Origin: UBA3871 sp041797745
GTDB lineage: Bacteria > Bacillota > Clostridia > Peptostreptococcales > Anaerovoracaceae
Direction of reading: 5' to 3'
NCBI GenBank assembly: GCA_041797745.1
Contig: JBHBZU010000042.1
Location: forward strand, 1 to 8,393
Length of the DNA: 8,393 nucleotides
How positions within the stretch are numbered: position 1 is the first letter of the stretch; each line of letters opens with the position of its first letter. Positions 5,331 through 8,393 of this stretch are shown piece by piece. The position numbers and the translations under genes were made by a program. The notes under the pieces were generated by a model. The model was given only the letters and a program-made list of their open reading frames with translations. It was not told where the DNA came from and ran no database searches.

Positions 5331-7130
5331 ATGTTAGCATCCATGTATTCAGCAGTTAGCGGTTTATCAGCTCACCAGAAGAAAATGAATGTAATTGGTA
5401 ACAACGTTTCCAATGTTAACACTTATGGCTATAAGTCATCACGTGTTACATTTGCAGATGTGTTCTATCAGAATTACTCTGGAGCGTCAGCTCCGACAAC
5501 TACCACAGGTGGTACCAACTCAAGTCAGCTTGGTTACGGAACTTCTCTGGGAACCATTGATAAGCTCCTCTCAAGAGGCGGAAGCGCAGCAACAGACAAA
5601 CCTTTGGACGTTTATATTAACGGCGATGGACTCTTGCCTGTTCAGGATGCCTCCGGAAATACGCTTTATACAAGATTAGGTAATTTCTACTTTGACGTAG
5701 CAGGTAACTTGGTAGATGGAACCGGAAAAAAGGTTCTTGGTCTTACTTGGGACGAAAACGGTGTAGTACAGCTTGACAAAGACGGTACAGCTTCAACCTC
5801 GGCTCTTCAGGCAATTACTGTAGATCCTGAAATTTTCAAGAAGCTTACAGCTGTATCCGTTGGTACAGGTGGACAGATTACCGCTATTCAGGAGGGTGAC
5901 CCTCAGGTAAATCTTGCCTCCGGCACAAGCTGGGTAGCAGGAGCTACTATCGGAAAAGAATCCAACTACAGCGGAGCTTTAAGAATAGCAACTGCTATTC
6001 CGTCAGGAGCAAGACTCATAGGCACAGGCTTCACCGCAACCGGTTTGGACACTAAGTCCGTAGCGGTTATCGGGGGAGAACATGCATTGCCGTCAGGTGT
6101 CAAGGTTAAAGAGATGAATCCAAGTGATTGGGGCGCTGCTCATACAGCACTTAAGGCATTAAGCAAGTCCGACTCCGGCAGCTACAGCTTCATACTTGAA
6201 GATGTGAATAAGTGGACCATAAGAGACGGAGAGGGCAACAAGCTGGCAGCAGATATTTCAACAGCAGATATCACAAGCACATACAAGATTAACTTTGACA
6301 ACGCTGCAGGTCTTGCAGTTGGCGACAAGTTCAGTATCGAGCAGAAAGACGCAGTTGTTCTTAACGGAGCGGCTACATTGGTAGACGGAAATAAGCTCCA
6401 GTATACATACAAGGATCCAAGCGGTTCCACAAAGACAGCTACAGTTACAGGTACAGTAACTCCGGATGTTCCGTCACCTGGAACACCTACTAAATACACA
6501 GCTACTTTTGAAGTTCCTGTTTCTTCAACAACAGGCAATTCAGCTAAGCAACAGATTACTTTCGAAATACCTGCTGATAAGTACAACCTTTCCAGCGTAG
6601 CTCTCGGAACAGTAACTCCTGCAAAAATCGACCTTACTGCAAATATTTACACTAAGGCCGGTACAACAGAAAAGATTACACAGACATGGACAGCGCCTAC
6701 AGGTACATCTACTACAGGCACTACAGGTCTCACCTTTGGTGACATTACCCTTACAGTTGACGACGCCAAGTTCGGTTCTTTGAACTTAAAAGGTCTTACC
6801 AACAAGCAAATCGGTAATGTAAGTGCAGGAGACGGTACCGTTATTACTATCGGACAGCTGGCACTTGCAACTTTCACCAATCAGGACGGTCTGAATCAGG
6901 AGGGACACGGTTACTACACTATCACTTCCAACTCCGGCAACGCAACTATTTCGGTACCGGGAAATAACGGAACAGGTACAACAGTATCCGCTTCTTTGGA
7001 AATGTCCAACGTAGACTTGGCTTCCGAATTTACTGAAATGATTTTCGCACAGAGAGGTTTTCAGGCAAACTCCAGAGTTGTAACAACTTCAAATACTATT
7101 CTTGAAGAACTTGTAAATTTGGTTAGATAA
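5331..7130 (+). CDS. flgE: FlgE, flagellar hook protein
   Basis: From the ATG at 5331 the protein has 599 residues, longer than the roughly 260-400 of Bacillus or Salmonella FlgE. Residues 1-35 carry the axial-protein N-terminal helix and motif (SAVSGLSAHQ, then NNVSNVNTYGYK). The last 41 residues (559-599) hold SNVDLASEFTEMIFAQRGFQ followed by ANSRVVTTSNTILEELVNLV. These termini form the coiled D0/D1 core of the hook. A FlgE-like stretch follows the N-terminus (about 50-90, Gly/Thr/Ser-rich with SQLGYGTSLGTIDKLLSRGG). The middle is variable, Thr/Gly/Ser-rich and probably surface-exposed. It includes a Thr-Gly segment at about 456-466 encoded by three in-frame CTACAGG copies (6697, 6712, 6721). 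No cysteine is present, so Cys-dependent subunit cross-linking as in spirochete hooks is not expected. The length favours FlgE over FlgG/FlgF, and gene order agrees. A structured leader precedes it and a strong hairpin follows it. Confidence 0.95.
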   Translation: MLASMYSAVSGLSAHQKKMNVIGNNVSNVNTYGYKSSRVTFADVFYQNYSGASAPTTTTGGTNSSQLGYGTSLGTIDKLLSRGGSAATDKPLDVYINGDGLLPVQDASGNTLYTRLGNFYFDVAGNLVDGTGKKVLGLTWDENGVVQLDKDGTASTSALQAITVDPEIFKKLTAVSVGTGGQITAIQEGDPQVNLASGTSWVAGATIGKESNYSGALRIATAIPSGARLIGTGFTATGLDTKSVAVIGGEHALPSGVKVKEMNPSDWGAAHTALKALSKSDSGSYSFILEDVNKWTIRDGEGNKLAADISTADITSTYKINFDNAAGLAVGDKFSIEQKDAVVLNGAATLVDGNKLQYTYKDPSGSTKTATVTGTVTPDVPSPGTPTKYTATFEVPVSSTTGNSAKQQITFEIPADKYNLSSVALGTVTPAKIDLTANIYTKAGTTEKITQTWTAPTGTSTTGTTGLTFGDITLTVDDAKFGSLNLKGLTNKQIGNVSAGDGTVITIGQLALATFTNQDGLNQEGHGYYTITSNSGNATISVPGNNGTGTTVSASLEMSNVDLASEFTEMIFAQRGFQANSRVVTTSNTILEELVNLVR

Positions 7131-7150
7131 TTAATCGGATAAACTATATA

Positions 7151-7173
7151 GGGTGGGTGCCTAGCACCCGCCC
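7151..7173 (+). other. Stable intergenic RNA hairpin between flgE and flbD, without U-tract
   Basis: GGGTGGGTGC (7151-7160) pairs with GCACCCGCCC (7164-7173) over ten base pairs, one of them a G-U wobble, around a CTA loop. This GC-rich stem stands in an otherwise AT-rich 70-base gap. No run of T follows on either strand, so it is not a standard Rho-independent terminator. It could stabilise the 3' end of a processed flgE message, mark a processing site, or reduce transcription into flbD and motAB. It ends 13 bases before the flbD Shine-Dalgarno sequence. Confidence 0.7.
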
Positions 7174-7200
7174 CATACCTGATATTAAAGGAGAACAATC

Positions 7201-7395
7201 ATGATTACACTTACTAAATTAAATAAAAACAAAAGTGAAAAGTTCTATATTAATTCAGAGTTGATTGAAACTATCGAAGAGAAGCCCGATACAACGCTAA
7301 GGCTTGTCAATGGAAAGACATATGTAGTGGCAGAAAGCTCTGCGGAGGTTTTCCAAAAGATAGTTGCTTTTAAGAGAAGCATTTATGGCAGATAG
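7201..7395 (+). CDS. flbD: FlbD/SwrD family flagellar protein
   Basis: This small cytoplasmic protein of 64 residues matches the FlbD family (Pfam PF06289) over its whole length. MITLTKLN opens it, FYINSELIETIEEKPDTTL gives the central 'f.lN.dLIe.IE..PDT.i.L' pattern, and LVNGKTYVVAES followed by a short helix closes it. It has no signal or membrane segment. The Bacillus subtilis relative SwrD is needed for full motor torque and swarming, acting through the stator, but its molecular mechanism is not settled. Here the gene directly precedes motA (22-base gap) and motB, which fits a stator-linked role. AAAGGAG (7187-7193) lies 7 bases before the ATG. It should not be confused with the unrelated Caulobacter transcription factor that bears the same name. 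Confidence 0.92.
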   Translation: MITLTKLNKNKSEKFYINSELIETIEEKPDTTLRLVNGKTYVVAESSAEVFQKIVAFKRSIYGR

Positions 7396-7417
7396 TAGAA
7401 AGACTGGAGCGTAGTTT

Positions 7418-8224
7418 ATGGAAATCACAAATATAATAGGTTTTGGAACAGCGGTATTCGCGGTAATTTTCGGTATTGTAGTAGGTGACGCAGGAATCAA
7501 TTTTGCTTCCATGGGTAACTTTATTGACGTAAAGAGTATTTTCATCGTAGTGGTGGGAACCTTTGCGGTACTGGTAGCAGCTACACCTTTCAGAATTGTA
7601 AAGAAGCTTCCAAAGCACATGAAGCAGATATTCTTTAAGAATAAGCGTGATCCGCTGGAATACATTGAAATAATCACGGAACTTTCCAAAGAAGCTCGTA
7701 AAAAGGGACTGCTGGCTTTAGAAGATAAGGCTAACGGCTTTGAGGACGAATTTCTAAAGGAAAGCGTTTTGTTTATCGTGGACGCTATTGAACCGGATAA
7801 ATTAAAGGCAAGATTCCAGCAAAAATTAGACTACATTTACATGAGAGACGCAGAAGAAAAAAAGTTCTACGACTTAGGTTCAGCCTTAGGTCCCGCATTC
7901 GGTATGCTGGGTACTTTGGTAGGACTGATTAACATGCTTAAATCCATGAATTTGGACGGCGGCGCAGGCAGTTTGGGCGAGGACATGTCCGTAGCTCTTA
8001 TTACGACTTTCTACGGCTCACTTATGGCAAACTGTATCTTCACACCTTTAGGAAACAAACTGGAGGATGCGCAGGCACAGGAAATGCTTTTCAAAGAAAT
8101 GATTATCGAGGGCGTTATCTCTATTAAGGAGGGTGAAAACCCTAAATACATCGAAGAAAAATTACTTAACTTCCTTGATGATGACGCTAAAAAGAGTGCT
8201 GAAACACCGGAAAGCAAGGAGTAG
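7418..8224 (+). CDS. motA: MotA, flagellar motor stator protein (ion channel subunit)
   Basis: The protein has 268 residues, close to the normal MotA length, with four hydrophobic segments at about 5-23, 37-56, 153-174 and 190-211. The large cytoplasmic loop between TM2 and TM3 holds ARKKGLLALE (about 93-102), with the Arg and Glu (R94 and E102) that correspond to the charged residues contacting FliG. TM3 contains GPAFGMLGTLVGL with the conserved Pro (P159), and TM4 ends in IFTPLGNKL with the second (P210). The C-terminal tail is cytoplasmic and charged. MotA surrounds MotB in the inner membrane and converts ion flow into torque. GGAG (7406-7409), a weaker ribosome binding site than most here, is 8 bases from the ATG. 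The motB ribosome binding site overlaps the end of this gene, so the two are probably translationally coupled. Ion choice (proton or sodium) cannot be decided from the sequence with confidence. Confidence 0.96.
   Translation: MEITNIIGFGTAVFAVIFGIVVGDAGINFASMGNFIDVKSIFIVVVGTFAVLVAATPFRIVKKLPKHMKQIFFKNKRDPLEYIEIITELSKEARKKGLLALEDKANGFEDEFLKESVLFIVDAIEPDKLKARFQQKLDYIYMRDAEEKKFYDLGSALGPAFGMLGTLVGLINMLKSMNLDGGAGSLGEDMSVALITTFYGSLMANCIFTPLGNKLEDAQAQEMLFKEMIIEGVISIKEGENPKYIEEKLLNFLDDDAKKSAETPESKE
8216..8221 (+). promoter_or_regulatory. motB ribosome binding site inside the 3' end of motA
   Basis: AAGGAG is formed by the last two sense codons of motA (AAG GAG), just before its TAG. It lies six bases from the motB ATG at 8228. 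Ribosomes finishing motA therefore stop on the motB initiation region, a layout that favours coupled translation and balanced stator subunit supply. Confidence 0.8.
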
Positions 8225-8227
8225 CAT

Positions 8228-8393
8228 ATGGCAAGAAAAGAAGCGTCAAAACCGAATAAAGATGCTTGGCTTAACACCTATGCGGATATGATTACCCTCA
8301 TCCTTGTATTCTTCGTACTTCTTTATTCCATATCCACTGTGGATCAGAGCAAATACAGACTGCTGGTAAAAGCCTTTACCGCAGACAAGGACA
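8228..8393 (+). CDS. motB: MotB, flagellar motor stator protein (N-terminal part, 3' truncated by window)
   Basis: The gene starts three bases after the motA stop and stays open to the end of the window, giving 55 residues. A short basic cytoplasmic stretch (MARKEASKPNK) is followed by DAWLNTYADMITLILVFFVL, the highly conserved MotB entry into its single membrane helix. D20 in TYADM is the ion-binding aspartate, equivalent to D32 of the Escherichia coli protein. The segment after the helix (STVDQSKYRLLVKAF) fits the plug-linker region. The C-terminal OmpA-like peptidoglycan-binding domain would lie outside the window. MotB anchors the stator to the cell wall and supplies the ion path with MotA. 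Confidence 0.95.
   Translation, partial: MARKEASKPNKDAWLNTYADMITLILVFFVLLYSISTVDQSKYRLLVKAFTADKD

Noticed and set aside
7151..7180. Rho-independent terminator after flgE
   Set aside because: The stem is strong but no T-run follows on either strand, so it was recorded as a hairpin only.

Overview
This window is an internal slice of a large flagellar (fla/che-type) operon. Every gene reads on the + strand, and the order is fliH (3' end only) - fliI - fliJ - fliK - flgD - a flagellar-operon gene of the TIGR02530 type - flgE - flbD - motA - motB (5' end only). The strong AAGGAGG-type ribosome binding sites, the moderately AT-rich sequence, the TIGR02530 gene between flgD and flgE, and flbD directly before motAB all point to a low-GC Gram-positive bacterium, most likely a member of the Clostridia. 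The genus cannot be named from the sequence.

Layout. Bases 1-2209 encode the cytoplasmic ATPase complex of the flagellar type III export apparatus: FliH (stator/regulator), FliI (ATPase) and FliJ (central stalk). After an AT-rich gap of 167 bases, 2377-5152 hold the hook assembly genes: FliK (hook-length ruler and substrate-specificity switch), FlgD (hook scaffold/cap) and a small conserved protein of unknown function. A 178-base gap, probably a structured mRNA leader, precedes flgE (hook protein, 5331-7130). A very stable hairpin separates flgE from flbD (7201-7395). The window ends with motA and the first 55 codons of motB, which form the stator.

How the parts work together. FliH/I/J deliver and unfold substrates at the export gate. 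FlgD caps the growing hook while exported FlgE subunits polymerise, and FliK measures the hook and then switches export to filament proteins. MotA/MotB form the ion channel that drives rotation, and FlbD (SwrD family) is linked to stator torque in Bacillus. Spacing within the cluster is short (3 to 70 bases) except before fliK and flgE and, to a lesser degree, before fliJ. Those three gaps are where I see possible extra regulation.

The coding content is conventional and I found no hidden accessory system. The most interesting non-coding element is the flgE leader. It can fold into a multi-helix RNA with a duplicated 8-base segment able to pair with the same partner in two mutually exclusive ways, and an in-frame upstream AUG with its own Shine-Dalgarno-like sequence lies inside the fold. 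Other points of note are a consensus -10 promoter overlapping the fliI stop codon before an fliJ start without a Shine-Dalgarno sequence, short tandem repeats upstream of fliK, and the flgE-flbD hairpin, which lacks a U-tract. All pairings were found by eye, without folding software or alignments.
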